64,000 bases of DNA from Rhodobacter calidifons. GTDB lineage: Bacteria > Pseudomonadota > Alphaproteobacteria > Rhodobacterales > Rhodobacteraceae. The notes below the pieces were generated by a model. That model did no database searches. It was not told where the DNA came from and was given only the letters and a program-made list of their open reading frames with translations. Location of the stretch: contig NZ_JAANHS010000005.1 in assembly GCF_011174775.1 (NCBI RefSeq), forward strand, positions 1 through 64,000, given 5' to 3'. Position 1 is the stretch's first letter; every line of letters begins with the position of its first letter. Shown one piece after another: positions 27,129-36,627 of the stretch. The position numbers and the translations under genes were made by a program.

Positions 27129-27905
27129 CTAGCCCTGCGGCTTCGGCGCCAGCGCAAAGTCGCCGCGATAGGCCAGCCGGCCGTGATGGGTGATCTGCGC
27201 GTTTTCGTGACACCAGATCTCGCCGCCGCAGCCGCTGATCCAGCGGCGGCAGAAGGACGTGTCCTCGCCATGCATCACCGCCCCGCCGCGCCCGCGCAGA
27301 TGGCTGAAGAAGTCGTGGAAATCCGCCCCCGGATAGCCCGGACCGTTGAACCCCGGCACGGGCAGGGCGACCCCGGCCGCGACCATCCGTTCGGGCACGG
27401 CGCGCCGGATCAGCATGAAGCCGGTGCCCGCGCCGGGCACCTTTCGAAAGCCGTTGCGGACTTCGTGGGGCCAGGCTTCTCCGGCCTCGTAGGCCTCGGC
27501 GATGTTGTAGCGCAGCGATTCGGCCAGCAGGTCGGCGGTCGAGGCGCGTTCGGCCTCGGGTCTTGCGGCCTCGCGTTCGATGGCGGCGCGGAACTGCTGC
27601 CAGCGCATCTGGCGCTGGGGATAGGCGGCAACGGTGAAATCGGCGTCGAACTCCAGCAGGTCGAAGAAGAGCTGCGGCTGATAGCTCATGTCGCTGTCGA
27701 GAAGCAGCGCATGGGTAAACTTCTTGTCGGCCAGAAAGCAGGACATCAGGTAATTGCGCGAGATCACCAGGTCGGACCATTCGTAGGTCTTCAGCGCAAA
27801 GGGGATGCCGCGGCGTTGCAGCGCCTGGGTCAGGCCCAGCAGGCTGTGAACGGCGGGGGTGTCGATCTGCCCGCCGGTCGGCATCAGGATCATCAGGGTG
27901 GTCAT
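27129..27905 (-). CDS. Glycosyltransferase-like protein (GT-A fold)
   Basis: A 258-residue cytoplasmic protein. It has a DxD-like nucleotide-sugar motif, LLLDSDMSY near residue 70, an N-terminal LMILMPTGGQIDTPAVHSL segment, SRNYLMSCFL, and a late HGEDTSFCRRW with an acidic catalytic candidate. This pattern is seen in phage- and prophage-type and alphaproteobacterial glycosyltransferases that act on unknown acceptors. There is no membrane segment. It stands alone on the minus strand, divergent from a small membrane protein gene. Confidence 0.6.
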   Translation of the reverse strand: MTTLMILMPTGGQIDTPAVHSLLGLTQALQRRGIPFALKTYEWSDLVISRNYLMSCFLADKKFTHALLLDSDMSYQPQLFFDLLEFDADFTVAAYPQRQMRWQQFRAAIEREAARPEAERASTADLLAESLRYNIAEAYEAGEAWPHEVRNGFRKVPGAGTGFMLIRRAVPERMVAAGVALPVPGFNGPGYPGADFHDFFSHLRGRGGAVMHGEDTSFCRRWISGCGGEIWCHENAQITHHGRLAYRGDFALAPKPQG

Positions 27906-28036
27906 TCGGGCCCTCGTTCCGGGGTGCCACAGGCTTTGCGGCGCGGGTTGGGCTTGTCAAGTCTGGAACCGGGGCCGCCCCGGGGCCGTTGTCCCGATGA
28001 CGGCGCTGTGGAGCGCCCCAATCAACGGCGGCCAAG

Positions 28037-28264
28037 ATGACCATCGGAGCGATTGTTTCCTTCCTGTCCCTGTTCACCCTTCTGGCCGTTGCCGCGCTGG
28101 CGCTGATCTCGAAAGAACGCACGAAGGCGCGGATGCGTGACCCCAATGCACCGGTCTCGACTTTGGCGCAGGATGGCAAATATGGCGGCGTGGCCTTCCT
28201 GCTGCCCCCCGATGCGCGTCCGCGTCGCGTCGTGATCGAGCCGCGCCCGGCGGTGATGGGTTAA
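28037..28264 (+). CDS. Small single-span membrane protein
   Basis: A 75-residue protein with one N-terminal hydrophobic segment (about residues 3-24) and a basic, then neutral tail containing GKYGGVAFLLPPDARPRRVV. No family recognised. Its TAA stop overlaps the stop of the convergent downstream gene by three bases. Support is the clear membrane segment and open frame; the ribosome site is weak. Confidence 0.5.
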   Translation: MTIGAIVSFLSLFTLLAVAALALISKERTKARMRDPNAPVSTLAQDGKYGGVAFLLPPDARPRRVVIEPRPAVMG

Positions 28265-28572
28265 CGCAGGGGCTGCCAGCCGTCGCTGCACAAAAGGCTA
28301 CGGAACCTCTGCGTGCAGGTGACGGTTGCGCCGTCGGGCAGGGCGAAGCGCAGGCTGAAGCCGAACATGACCCCCTGACCGGCGATACCGCGTGCCTCGC
28401 CATCTCGCGGTGCGCGGCCGCTGGGCTGCACCGGCACCCTGCGCCCGTCGCGCTCCAGCGCGCTGATCGGCCGGGCCGCAAGGTCGCTGACCGCCATGCT
28501 GGCACCGAGATTGGTCAGGACGAACCACAGGACTGCCAGGGCGATGAGAGCGACGGGGATCCATTTGCGCAT
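28261..28572 (-). CDS. Small membrane-anchored protein of unknown function
   Basis: A 103-residue protein with an N-terminal hydrophobic anchor (MRKWIPVALIALAVLWFVL) and an exported tail with two cysteines (VTCTQRF, LLCSDGW) that could pair. GGAAC precedes ATG 28572. It lies 45 bases downstream of ilvC on the same strand and may be on its transcript, but there is no link of function. Confidence 0.55.
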   Translation of the reverse strand: MRKWIPVALIALAVLWFVLTNLGASMAVSDLAARPISALERDGRRVPVQPSGRAPRDGEARGIAGQGVMFGFSLRFALPDGATVTCTQRFRSLLCSDGWQPLR

Positions 28573-28591
28573 GGCGGTTCCCGGAAGCATG

Positions 28592-28611
28592 GGCGCCCCG
28601 AGGGGCGCCCG
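28592..28611 (-). terminator. Strong GC hairpin after ilvC, possible weak terminator
   Basis: Perfect 9-bp arms GGGCGCCCC and GGGGCGCCC with a two-base centre lie seven bases past the ilvC stop. There is no T-run, so it may pause or stabilise RNA instead of ending transcription. Confidence 0.4.
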
Positions 28612-28617
28612 ACGACC

Positions 28618-29749
<1,132 letters not shown>

Positions 29750-29766
29750 GAATCTCTGAGAAATCC

Positions 29767-30225
29767 ATGCAACTGGACGACACCGACCGCCGCATCCTGC
29801 GCCACTGGCTGGCGGAGCCGGGGCAGGACCGCGCCGTGCTGGCCGAGCGCGCCGGGGTGACGCCCGCCACGCTGTGGCGCAGGCTTGACCGGCTGCGCGC
29901 GGGTGGTCTGATCCGGTCCGAGGGCGCGCGGATCGACTGGCGCGCGCTGGGCTATGCGGTGGAGGTGAGCCTCCGCTTCACGCTGGACAAGACCAACCCA
30001 CGCGCCTTCGACGAGTTCATCGCGGCGGCGCGCGAGGTGCCCGAGGTGATCGGGATCGAGACCTTCCTGGGCCGGGTCGATGTGCGGCTGAACGTGATCG
30101 CGCGGGACATGGGCCACTGGACCGGCATCTACCGCGACCGCATCCTGACCCTGCCGCATATCGCCGAGGTGGAGGCGCTGATGCTGGTCGCCACCATCAA
30201 GGAGACGGGGGGGTTGCCGCTGTGA
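29767..30225 (+). CDS. Lrp/AsnC family transcriptional regulator 1
   Basis: A 152-residue regulator: N-terminal winged helix-turn-helix (LDDTDRRILRHWL...VTPATLWRRLDRLRAGGLI, about residues 3-45) and a C-terminal ligand-binding RAM-type domain (about 65-145). Members act as feast/famine regulators binding amino acids as octamers. It is divergent from ilvC and overlaps the next regulator by GTGA, so the two proteins may form hetero-oligomers (inference). Confidence 0.9.
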   Translation: MQLDDTDRRILRHWLAEPGQDRAVLAERAGVTPATLWRRLDRLRAGGLIRSEGARIDWRALGYAVEVSLRFTLDKTNPRAFDEFIAAAREVPEVIGIETFLGRVDVRLNVIARDMGHWTGIYRDRILTLPHIAEVEALMLVATIKETGGLPL

Positions 30226-30704
30226 TCGACCTTGACGACACCGACCGGGCGATCCTGCGGGAGCTGGTGGCGGATGGGACCCTGTCGGCGGGAGAGCTGG
30301 GGCGGCGGCTGGGGCTGAGCCAGCCCGCGGCCTGGCGACGGGTGCGGCGGCTGGAAGAGGCGGGGGTGCTGAAGGGCCTGGCGGTGGAGGTGGACCGCGA
30401 GAAGCTGGGCTTCGGCGTGACGGTGTTCCTGGGGGTGAAGCTGGCCACCAAGGGCCGGGTCAGCCTGGAGGACTTCGAGCGCGCGGTGCAGGCGATCCCC
30501 GAGGTGCAGGTGGTGCAGCATGTGCTGGGGCTGTTCGACTACCGGCTGCGGGTCGTGGCGCGCGACATCGCGGATTTCGAGCGCGTCTTGCGCCGCCGGA
30601 TCATGACGCTGCCGGGGGTGGGCAACGTCGAGGCCAACGTGCTTTTGACCGAGGAACGTCGCCCCGGACCCCTCGGCGTGGCGGAAACGGCCGCGAATCC
30701 GTGA
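30222..30704 (+). CDS. Lrp/AsnC family transcriptional regulator 2
   Basis: A 160-residue regulator starting with GTG at 30222, with helix-turn-helix (LDDTDRAILRELV...LSQPAAWRRVRRLEEAGVL) and C-terminal ligand domain. It resembles regulator 1 in length and motif order but differs in many residues, so the pair is an old duplication. Overlap by GTGA indicates coupled translation. Confidence 0.9.
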   Translation: MIDLDDTDRAILRELVADGTLSAGELGRRLGLSQPAAWRRVRRLEEAGVLKGLAVEVDREKLGFGVTVFLGVKLATKGRVSLEDFERAVQAIPEVQVVQHVLGLFDYRLRVVARDIADFERVLRRRIMTLPGVGNVEANVLLTEERRPGPLGVAETAANP

Positions 30705-30743
30705 TCCGGCGCGGCTAGGGTCGGGGCAAACCGGGAGACCCAG

Positions 30744-31847
30744 ATGAAGATCGCCAGATTGGAAACCTTCGACACACCGTTCGTCTGCTTCGTGAAGGTC
30801 ACCGCGGATACCGGCGATGTGGGCTGGGGTCAGACCTCGACCTATCAGGCCGACATCACGGCGGAAGTCTTCCACCGGCAGGTTGCGCCCCATGCCCTGG
30901 GAACCGAGGTCGCCGACCTCGACGACACGCTGCGCCGCGTCTATGAGCGCGAGCACAAGTTCCCCGGCAGCTATCTGCGCCGGGCGCAGGCGGGGCTGGA
31001 CACGGCGGTCTGGGATCTGCGGGGGAAGGTGGCGGGAAAGCCGGTGGTCAGCCTGCTGGGCGGAACGCCGGGGCGTGTGCGGGCCTATGCCAGTTCGATG
31101 AAGCGCGACATCACGCCCGAGGACGAGGCAGCGCGGTTCCTGCGTCTGCGCGATGCACATGGCTTCGACGCCTTCAAGTGGCGCGTCGGCGCCGAAGTCG
31201 GGCGCGACCGGGACGAATGGCCGGGGCGGACGGAAGCGGTTATCCCCATTGTTTCCAAGGCTCTCGGCGACAAGGTTGAGAAACTGGTTGATGGCAATTC
31301 CTGCTATTCCCCGGCGAAGGCCATCGAGGTCGGGCGGATGCTGGAAGATCACGGCATCGGCCATTTCGAGGAGCCGTGCCCTTACTGGGAGGTCGATCAG
31401 ACAGCCGAGGTCCGCGCGGCTTTGAACATCGACGTGGCGGGGGGCGAGCAGGATTGCGAGTTCACAGCCTGGCAACTGGCCATCGAGCACAAGGCGGTGG
31501 ACATCCTGCAACCGGATATCCTGTATCTGGGCGGCCTCTGCCGGACGCTGGAGGTCTGCCGGATGGGGCAGGCGGCGGGCCTGCCGATCACGCCCCATGC
31601 GGCAAACCTCGGTCTGGTGACGATGTGCACGATGCACCTGCTGCGGGCGATCCCGAACCCGGGGAAATATCTGGAGTTTTCCATCGAGGGCCCGGATTAC
31701 TATCCCTGGCAGGAGGGCCTGTTCCGGAACGACCCCTACCGGATCGAGGACGGCCATGCCACAGTGACGGATGCGCCCGGCTGGGGCGTCGAGATCAACC
31801 CCGACTGGCTGGCCCGCGCCCGCCATCGCGTTTCGGAGAGGAGCTGA
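30744..31847 (+). CDS. Mandelate racemase / enolase superfamily protein, probable acid-sugar dehydratase
   Basis: A 367-residue protein with an N-terminal capping domain and a barrel. Metal ligands are visible as VDGNSCYS (Asp), HFEEPCPYWE (Glu) and AGGEQD (Glu). The base candidates are Lys in FKWRVG after strand 2 and a His-Asp pair (ITPHAANLG, QPDILYLGG), which places it in the mandelate racemase subgroup, where many members dehydrate aldonic or aldaric acids. The substrate is unknown. The next gene, an aminotransferase, starts one base after its stop. Confidence 0.8.
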   Translation: MKIARLETFDTPFVCFVKVTADTGDVGWGQTSTYQADITAEVFHRQVAPHALGTEVADLDDTLRRVYEREHKFPGSYLRRAQAGLDTAVWDLRGKVAGKPVVSLLGGTPGRVRAYASSMKRDITPEDEAARFLRLRDAHGFDAFKWRVGAEVGRDRDEWPGRTEAVIPIVSKALGDKVEKLVDGNSCYSPAKAIEVGRMLEDHGIGHFEEPCPYWEVDQTAEVRAALNIDVAGGEQDCEFTAWQLAIEHKAVDILQPDILYLGGLCRTLEVCRMGQAAGLPITPHAANLGLVTMCTMHLLRAIPNPGKYLEFSIEGPDYYPWQEGLFRNDPYRIEDGHATVTDAPGWGVEINPDWLARARHRVSERS

Positions 31848-31848
31848 G

Positions 31849-32973
31849 ATGCCAGGACTGCACGCCCATATCGACCCGGAAGGGCTGGAGGAATTCTCGG
31901 TCGTCTTCACCGACCGCAGCCTCAACCACATGTCGGCGCGGTTCCAGCAGGTGATGCGCGACGTGTCGGGGATGCTGAAGGAGGTTTACAAGGGCTCGGC
32001 CGTGGCTCTGGTCCCCGGCGGCGGGTCCTATGCGATGGAGGCCGTCGCGCGGCAGTTCGGGAAGGGCCGGGTGCTGATCGTCCGCAATGGCTGGTTCAGC
32101 TATCGCTGGACGCAGATCTTCGAAGCCGGCGGGTTTGCGGCCGAGACGACGGTGGTGATGGCCCGCCAGACCGGGAACAGCGCGACGGCGCCCTATGCCC
32201 CGCCGCCGATCGAGGAGGTGGTGGCGAAGATCCGCGCGGCCCGCCCCGAGGCCGTGTTCGCGCCGCATGTCGAGACCAGCGCCGGGATCATCCTGCCCGA
32301 CGACTATATCGCGCAGATGGCGGCGGCGGCGCATGAGGTCGGCGCGCTGATGGTGCTGGACTGCATCGCCTCGGGGTGCATCTGGGTGGATATGGCCGCG
32401 ACCGGGGTCGATGTGCTGATCTCGGCGCCGCAGAAGGGCTGGTCGGCCTCGCCTTCGGCGGGCGTCGTGGTCCTGTCCCCGGCGGGCGAGGCGCGGCTGG
32501 CCGAGACCACGTCGAACAGTTTTGCGCTGGACCTGAAGAAGTGGCGCGCGATCATGGAGGCCTATGAGAAGGGCGGCCATGCCTATCACGCGACGATGCC
32601 GACCGATGCGATTGTCGGCTTCCGCGACGCGATGGTCGAGACGCAGGCGATGGGGTTCGAGGCCGCCAAGGCCGCGCAATGGGCGCTGGGGCGCGCGGTG
32701 CGGGGGATGCTGGCCGAGAAGGGCGTGCCCTCGGTTGCAGCCGAGGGCTTCCAGGCGCCGGGGGTGGTGGTCAGCTATACCGCGGACCCGGATATCCAGA
32801 ACGGCGCGAAGTTCCGGGCCGAGGGGTTGCAGATTGCGGCGGGCGTGCCCCTGCAGGTTGGCGAGGGGCCGGACTTCCGCACCTTCCGCATCGGGCTGTT
32901 CGGGCTGGACAAGCTGAAGGACGTGGAGGCGACCGTCGCACGTCTGCGGCGGGCGGTCGAGGCGGTGCTTTAG
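31849..32973 (+). CDS. Class V aminotransferase (alanine/serine-glyoxylate type)
   Basis: A 374-residue PLP enzyme. It shows PGGGSYAMEAVARQF near the N-terminus, PHVETSAGIILP, VLDCIASG, and the PLP lysine in SAPQKGWSASP. The family includes serine- and aspartate-glyoxylate aminotransferases. GAGGAG precedes ATG 31849. Tight coupling with the dehydratase gene suggests a two-step route (dehydration to an oxo acid, then amination or the reverse), which is inference. A hairpin follows. Confidence 0.82.
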   Translation: MPGLHAHIDPEGLEEFSVVFTDRSLNHMSARFQQVMRDVSGMLKEVYKGSAVALVPGGGSYAMEAVARQFGKGRVLIVRNGWFSYRWTQIFEAGGFAAETTVVMARQTGNSATAPYAPPPIEEVVAKIRAARPEAVFAPHVETSAGIILPDDYIAQMAAAAHEVGALMVLDCIASGCIWVDMAATGVDVLISAPQKGWSASPSAGVVVLSPAGEARLAETTSNSFALDLKKWRAIMEAYEKGGHAYHATMPTDAIVGFRDAMVETQAMGFEAAKAAQWALGRAVRGMLAEKGVPSVAAEGFQAPGVVVSYTADPDIQNGAKFRAEGLQIAAGVPLQVGEGPDFRTFRIGLFGLDKLKDVEATVARLRRAVEAVL

Positions 32974-32976
32974 GCA

Positions 32977-33013
32977 CACAGGCCGGAGGAGAGCGTCTCC
33001 GACCTGTGCGTTT
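32977..33013. terminator. Hairpin between convergent genes, probable terminator
   Basis: CACAGGCCGGAG (32977-32988) pairs with CTCCGACCTGTG (32997-33008) with one mismatch and is followed by CGTTT. It lies between the aminotransferase stop and the convergent small gene. Confidence 0.55.
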
Positions 33014-33031
33014 CGGCAGTCAGCGCGCCGA

Positions 33032-33280
33032 TCACTGGGCCGTCAGGATCGCCTTGACGGCACCGGCCGGGTCCTCGCCTGCGCCCAGGTTGTCCGAATT
33101 CGCGAAGAGCGAGACGATCTGGGCATATTGCGAGTTGGTCAGGTCGGACAGGTCGGTACCCGGAAGCCAGGCCAGGATCTGCGACTGGATGGCCGAGGAC
33201 AGCTGCACCGGAGCCTGCTGGGCAAAGGCGCCCGTGGCGGTCGCGGCAACCATAGCGGTGACAAGAGCGAAGCTTTTCAT
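33032..33280 (-). CDS. Small exported protein of unknown function
   Basis: An 82-residue protein with a signal peptide (cleavage near AFA-Q) and a short mature chain with no cysteine, rich in Ser, Leu and Asn (ILAWLPGTDLSDLTNSQYAQIVSLF). No named family recognised. GAAGGATTACAAA before ATG 33280 is a good ribosome site. About 260 bases upstream hold no recognisable gene or motif. Confidence 0.65.
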   Translation of the reverse strand: MKSFALVTAMVAATATGAFAQQAPVQLSSAIQSQILAWLPGTDLSDLTNSQYAQIVSLFANSDNLGAGEDPAGAVKAILTAQ

Positions 33281-33539
33281 TTTGTAATCCTTCGGTTTTC
33301 TGTGTGGTCCGCCTGTCTTGTGGCGGTGACCCAGAGATGGGGTATGCCGGGCGGATAGGGAAATCACGGCTTCATCGCCGCACCTCGCCCATCTGTGATG
33401 CGGCGTGCATCTTGCGCCAGGAAAGCTGCGGAAAAGCCAAGGTTTGCTGACCTCGGGCGCAAGCCGTTGTTCACGGGCCTTGCCGATCTCACGGCTCTGC
33501 GACTCCGTGCGACAGGCCTGTGCAAAAATGCACGAAACT

Positions 33540-34763
33540 TCAGGGCTCTTGCGGCGTAACCGGCGTTCGGCCGACCCGGAGCCCGGCGCGCATCAGCATC
33601 CGGCGCACGGGCCGGGCGGAATACAGTGCGTCCAGCGCCTTGGCGCGCAGGTCGCGCAGAACCGGCGCCCCGGCCATCGAGGCGCGGTTCAGCAGGTCGA
33701 TCCCCGTCACCCGGGCGCGCACTTCCAGGTGGCGCTGGCGGTGGTAGGCCGTGGTGACAGCGGCCTGGCCGGGGTCGTCGCGGTGCGCCTCGGCCAGGGC
33801 CAGCAGGGCCGCCAGATCGGCCAGACTCATGTTCAGACCCTGCGCGCCGATGGGCGGCACGACATGGGCGGCCTCGGCGATCAGCACGGCCCGGGGGCCG
33901 GACAGGCGCTCGGCGATCTGGCTGATGATCGGCCAGACCGACCGGCGCGACAGCAGCGTCAGCGGGCCCAGCACATGGGCCGAGCGTAGGCTCATCTCGG
34001 CCTCGAAGGCGGGAACCGGCAGGGCGGCCAGACGGGCGATCTCGGGGCCTCGGTCCATCCAGACCACGGCCGAGGCCGGGCGGCCGTCGCGGTCGGGCAG
34101 GGGGACCAGCGTGAAGGGGCCGCCGGTGCGGTGCACCTCGGTCGAGACGTTCCGGTGCGGCAAGTCATGCGCCACGGCGAAGGCCAGCGCCTTCTGGCCG
34201 TAGCGAACGGTCTGCGCAGCAATCCCAAGGGCTTCGCGGACTGGCGAGCCGCGACCGTCCGCGCCGACCACCAGCCGGGCCGAGACCCGGGCGCCGTCGC
34301 TCAGCGTGACCAGTGCCTCGGTTTCGCGGGGCAGCATCCGGGCAAAGCCGATCCCGGGGCGGAAATCGACATTCGGCGACTCGGCCAGCCGCGCCACCAT
34401 TTCGCGCCGCAGAAGCCAATTGGGCAGGTTCCAGCCGAAGGGGGCATCCGAGATGTCGGCGGCATCGAAGTCACGGGTCAGCCGCGCCTCGGGCTCGGGG
34501 CCGCCCGCGTCGATGATGCGCATCACCTGCAAGGCCGCGGCATGTGGTTCAAGACGCGACCACAGCCCGGCAGCCTGCAACACCGGGATCGAGGGTTGCA
34601 GGAAGGCCGTCGTGCGCAGATCGGCGCCGTCCGCATCGCCTGCCGTGACGGGCGGGGCGGGATCGACGCAGATCACACGGAATCCGGCCGCGCCGAAGGC
34701 ACAGGCCGCCGTCAGCCCGGCGACGCCGCCGCCGGAAATCAGGATGTCACAGGTTTCGCGCAT
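33540..34763 (-). CDS. UbiH/UbiF-type FAD-dependent monooxygenase
   Basis: A 407-residue flavoprotein of the ubiquinone hydroxylase family: GGGVAGLTAA for the ADP of FAD near residue 11, a VVGADGRGSPVR motif near 165 and AEAAHVVPPIGAQGLNMSLAD near 290. Members hydroxylate the ring of ubiquinone precursors. The exact position cannot be set from sequence, so I give no symbol. The start has the standard MRETCDILISGGG. It is a single gene on the minus strand followed by a small membrane protein gene. Confidence 0.88.
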   Translation of the reverse strand: MRETCDILISGGGVAGLTAACAFGAAGFRVICVDPAPPVTAGDADGADLRTTAFLQPSIPVLQAAGLWSRLEPHAAALQVMRIIDAGGPEPEARLTRDFDAADISDAPFGWNLPNWLLRREMVARLAESPNVDFRPGIGFARMLPRETEALVTLSDGARVSARLVVGADGRGSPVREALGIAAQTVRYGQKALAFAVAHDLPHRNVSTEVHRTGGPFTLVPLPDRDGRPASAVVWMDRGPEIARLAALPVPAFEAEMSLRSAHVLGPLTLLSRRSVWPIISQIAERLSGPRAVLIAEAAHVVPPIGAQGLNMSLADLAALLALAEAHRDDPGQAAVTTAYHRQRHLEVRARVTGIDLLNRASMAGAPVLRDLRAKALDALYSARPVRRMLMRAGLRVGRTPVTPQEP

Positions 34764-34826
34764 GTTGGGCCCCTTCCACCGTCAGCATAGGTCAGTGCAG
34801 TCGGGCGGGCCAGTGGACAGCTCGTC

Positions 34827-35075
34827 TCAGGGGCGCGCCAGGATGACGAGGATGACGAACATCACCGGCACCAGCCCGACCGCCGTCAGCACCAGCGCGG
34901 GCAGGCCCCAAGTCTGGACCGCCATCACCACTGCGGTCAGCACGATGACCAGAAGGTAGTAGATCGTATCGACTTCGCGCTCGATGTCGCGGATCACGCG
35001 GCCGACGACCGGCAGGCTGCGGGCGATGCGGCCCGGCAGCGCGGTCAGGGAAAGCGGGGCGCTGGTAGCGGTCAT
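34827..35075 (-). CDS. Small membrane protein of unknown function
   Basis: An 82-residue protein: a hydrophilic N-terminus with REVDTIYYL, then two hydrophobic stretches (LLVIVLTAVVMAV and LVPVMFVILVILA). Unknown family. ATG 35075 is preceded by ACAGGA inside a 19-bp tandem duplication. An in-frame ATG at 35102 inside the duplication is an alternative start that would add nine residues. Confidence 0.6.
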   Translation of the reverse strand: MTATSAPLSLTALPGRIARSLPVVGRVIRDIEREVDTIYYLLVIVLTAVVMAVQTWGLPALVLTAVGLVPVMFVILVILARP

Positions 35076-35078
35076 TTC

Positions 35079-35116
35079 GGCATCCTGTCTTGTACTCGGC
35101 ATCCTGTCTTGTACTC
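35079..35116 (+). repeat. Two tandem copies of a 19-bp sequence at a translation start
   Basis: GGCATCCTGTCTTGTACTC is repeated exactly, end to end (35079-35097 and 35098-35116), just upstream of the small membrane protein start on the minus strand. It covers the ribosome site. Confidence 0.9.
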
Positions 35117-35163
35117 GCTCCGTTATGTAACGAGCCGGGACGGCAAGGGGATGTGACCGGATG

Positions 35164-35811
35164 TCACTCCACCAGGCGGGCCAGGAAACCGGCGAGATCC
35201 GGGGTGTGGTGGTGGATGTGATCGGCCGGATCCGGGCTGGGGGCGACATGGACCGTCCGCATGCCCAGCCGGTGGGGGACGGCAAGGTTGCGGCTGTCGT
35301 CCTCGAACATCGCGCCGCGCGTCGGGTCCAGACCGTCGCGGGCAAAGACTGTGGCAAAGGCGGCTGCATCGGGCTTGGGGTGGAAATCGGCGTGCTCGAC
35401 CCCGTAGATCGCGTCGAACAGTCCGGCAAGTCCGCGCGCGGCAAGGACTTTCTCGGCATAGGGTGCGCAGGCGTTGGTGTAGATGATCCGCCGGCCCGGC
35501 AGGCGCGCCAGGCTGCGCGCCAGCGCTGGATCGGGCGACAGCACCGAGAAGTCGATGTCATGCACCTCGGTCAGGTAGGGGCCGGGGTCCACGTCATGTT
35601 CCCGCATCAGGCCCGCAAGCGTGGTGCCGTAGGTCTGCCAGTAATGAGCCCGCAGATGGTCGGCCCGGGCGCGATCGACCTTCAGCGCCCGCATCACCCA
35701 GTCGGTCATGCGCAGCTCGATCTGGTCGAAAAGCCGCACCTCGGGCGGATAGAGCGTGTTGTCCAGGTCGAAGACCCAGGTGGTGACGTGGGCGAAATCC
35801 TGTTCCGGCAT
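35164..35811 (-). CDS. HAD-type pyrimidine 5'-nucleotidase
   Basis: A 215-residue HAD hydrolase with motif I VFDLDNTLYPP, motif II IIYTNA, a lysine in HPKPDAAAF and motif IV FEDDSRNL. The DLDNTLYP and late EDS pattern is that of the SDT1/pyrimidine 5'-nucleotidase group, which dephosphorylates nucleotides or small phosphates. ATG 35811 gives the usual short start. It diverges from a GntR regulator with 96 bases between, so regulation by it is possible. Confidence 0.85.
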   Translation of the reverse strand: MPEQDFAHVTTWVFDLDNTLYPPEVRLFDQIELRMTDWVMRALKVDRARADHLRAHYWQTYGTTLAGLMREHDVDPGPYLTEVHDIDFSVLSPDPALARSLARLPGRRIIYTNACAPYAEKVLAARGLAGLFDAIYGVEHADFHPKPDAAAFATVFARDGLDPTRGAMFEDDSRNLAVPHRLGMRTVHVAPSPDPADHIHHHTPDLAGFLARLVE

Positions 35812-35907
35812 GTGACAGGGTGTAGTGTCGCGCTGCGGCATTGGGAAGGGTTGATCGCAGGGGGATGCGCGGCTTATGGTCCGGACCGCGCAAGGGGGAC
35901 GGAGCAG

Positions 35908-36543
35908 GTGCAGAAAGACGCCTACACGCTGATCATGGAAGCGATCGAGGCCGGGGTCTACAAGCCCGGCGACCGGCTGGTCGAAAGCGAACTGGCCGAA
36001 AGGCTGGGGGTCAGCCGGACCCCGGTGCGCGAGGCGCTGCAACGGCTGGAGACCCAGGCGATGCTGACCCGCGACGGGCGCAGCCTGATCGTGGCCAGCC
36101 TCGATCACAACCAGCTGGCCGAGCTTTACACCGTGCGGACCGAGCTCGAGGGGCTGGCCGCGCGGCTGGCCGCACGCCACGCGACGCCCGAGGAGGTGCG
36201 CGTGCTGAAAAGCATGGTCGCCGAGGATCGCGCGCTTCTGGGCGGCGACCCGAAGGCGCTGTCGCGCGCCAACAAACGGTTTCACAAGCAGATCCACCTG
36301 GCCAGCCACAACCGCTTCCTGGTGCAGCAGCTGGATCTGGTGCACCGCAGCATGGCGCTGATGGCCAACACCTCCTTCGCCGCCGAGGGGCGCGACGAGG
36401 TGGCCCTGGCCGAACATGCCCAGATCGTCGCCGCGATCGAGGCGGGCGATGGCGAGGCCGCCTATCTCGCGCTGAAGTCGCATATCAGCCAGGCCTTCGA
36501 GACCCGGCTTCGGATCGACGCGGGCGAATTGCGGATGCGCTGA
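35908..36543 (+). CDS. GntR family regulator, FCD type
   Basis: A 211-residue regulator starting with GTG. The N-terminal winged helix has AYTLIMEAIEAGVYKPGDRLVESELAERLGVSRTPVREAL split over about residues 5-45, followed by an FCD ligand domain with the metal histidines in FHKQIHLASHN and the late KSHI. FCD regulators respond to small organic acids. GGGACGGAGCAG supports the start. The target is unknown; the divergent nucleotidase gene is the nearest candidate. Confidence 0.9.
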   Translation: MQKDAYTLIMEAIEAGVYKPGDRLVESELAERLGVSRTPVREALQRLETQAMLTRDGRSLIVASLDHNQLAELYTVRTELEGLAARLAARHATPEEVRVLKSMVAEDRALLGGDPKALSRANKRFHKQIHLASHNRFLVQQLDLVHRSMALMANTSFAAEGRDEVALAEHAQIVAAIEAGDGEAAYLALKSHISQAFETRLRIDAGELRMR

Positions 36544-36555
36544 GCGGCGCGACGG

Positions 36556-36600
36556 GTGCGGCTCGTCGACGGACGGCGTCCTCTCCTCGCTGACGACGCC
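36556..36600 (+). repeat. Dispersed 3'-end repeat, copy 4
   Basis: GCGGCTCGTCGAC...GGCGTCCTCTCCTCGCTGACGACGCC resembles the arms of copies 1 and 2. It lies 13 bases after the GntR stop, between convergent genes. Confidence 0.5.
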
Positions 36601-36627
36601 GGCCACCCCCAAAGCGGAGCAGTTGCG

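Noticed and set aside
33281-33539. A possible small gene or RNA in the 259-base gap
   Set aside because: No frame with a ribosome site, no hairpin with T-run and no repeat could be supported.
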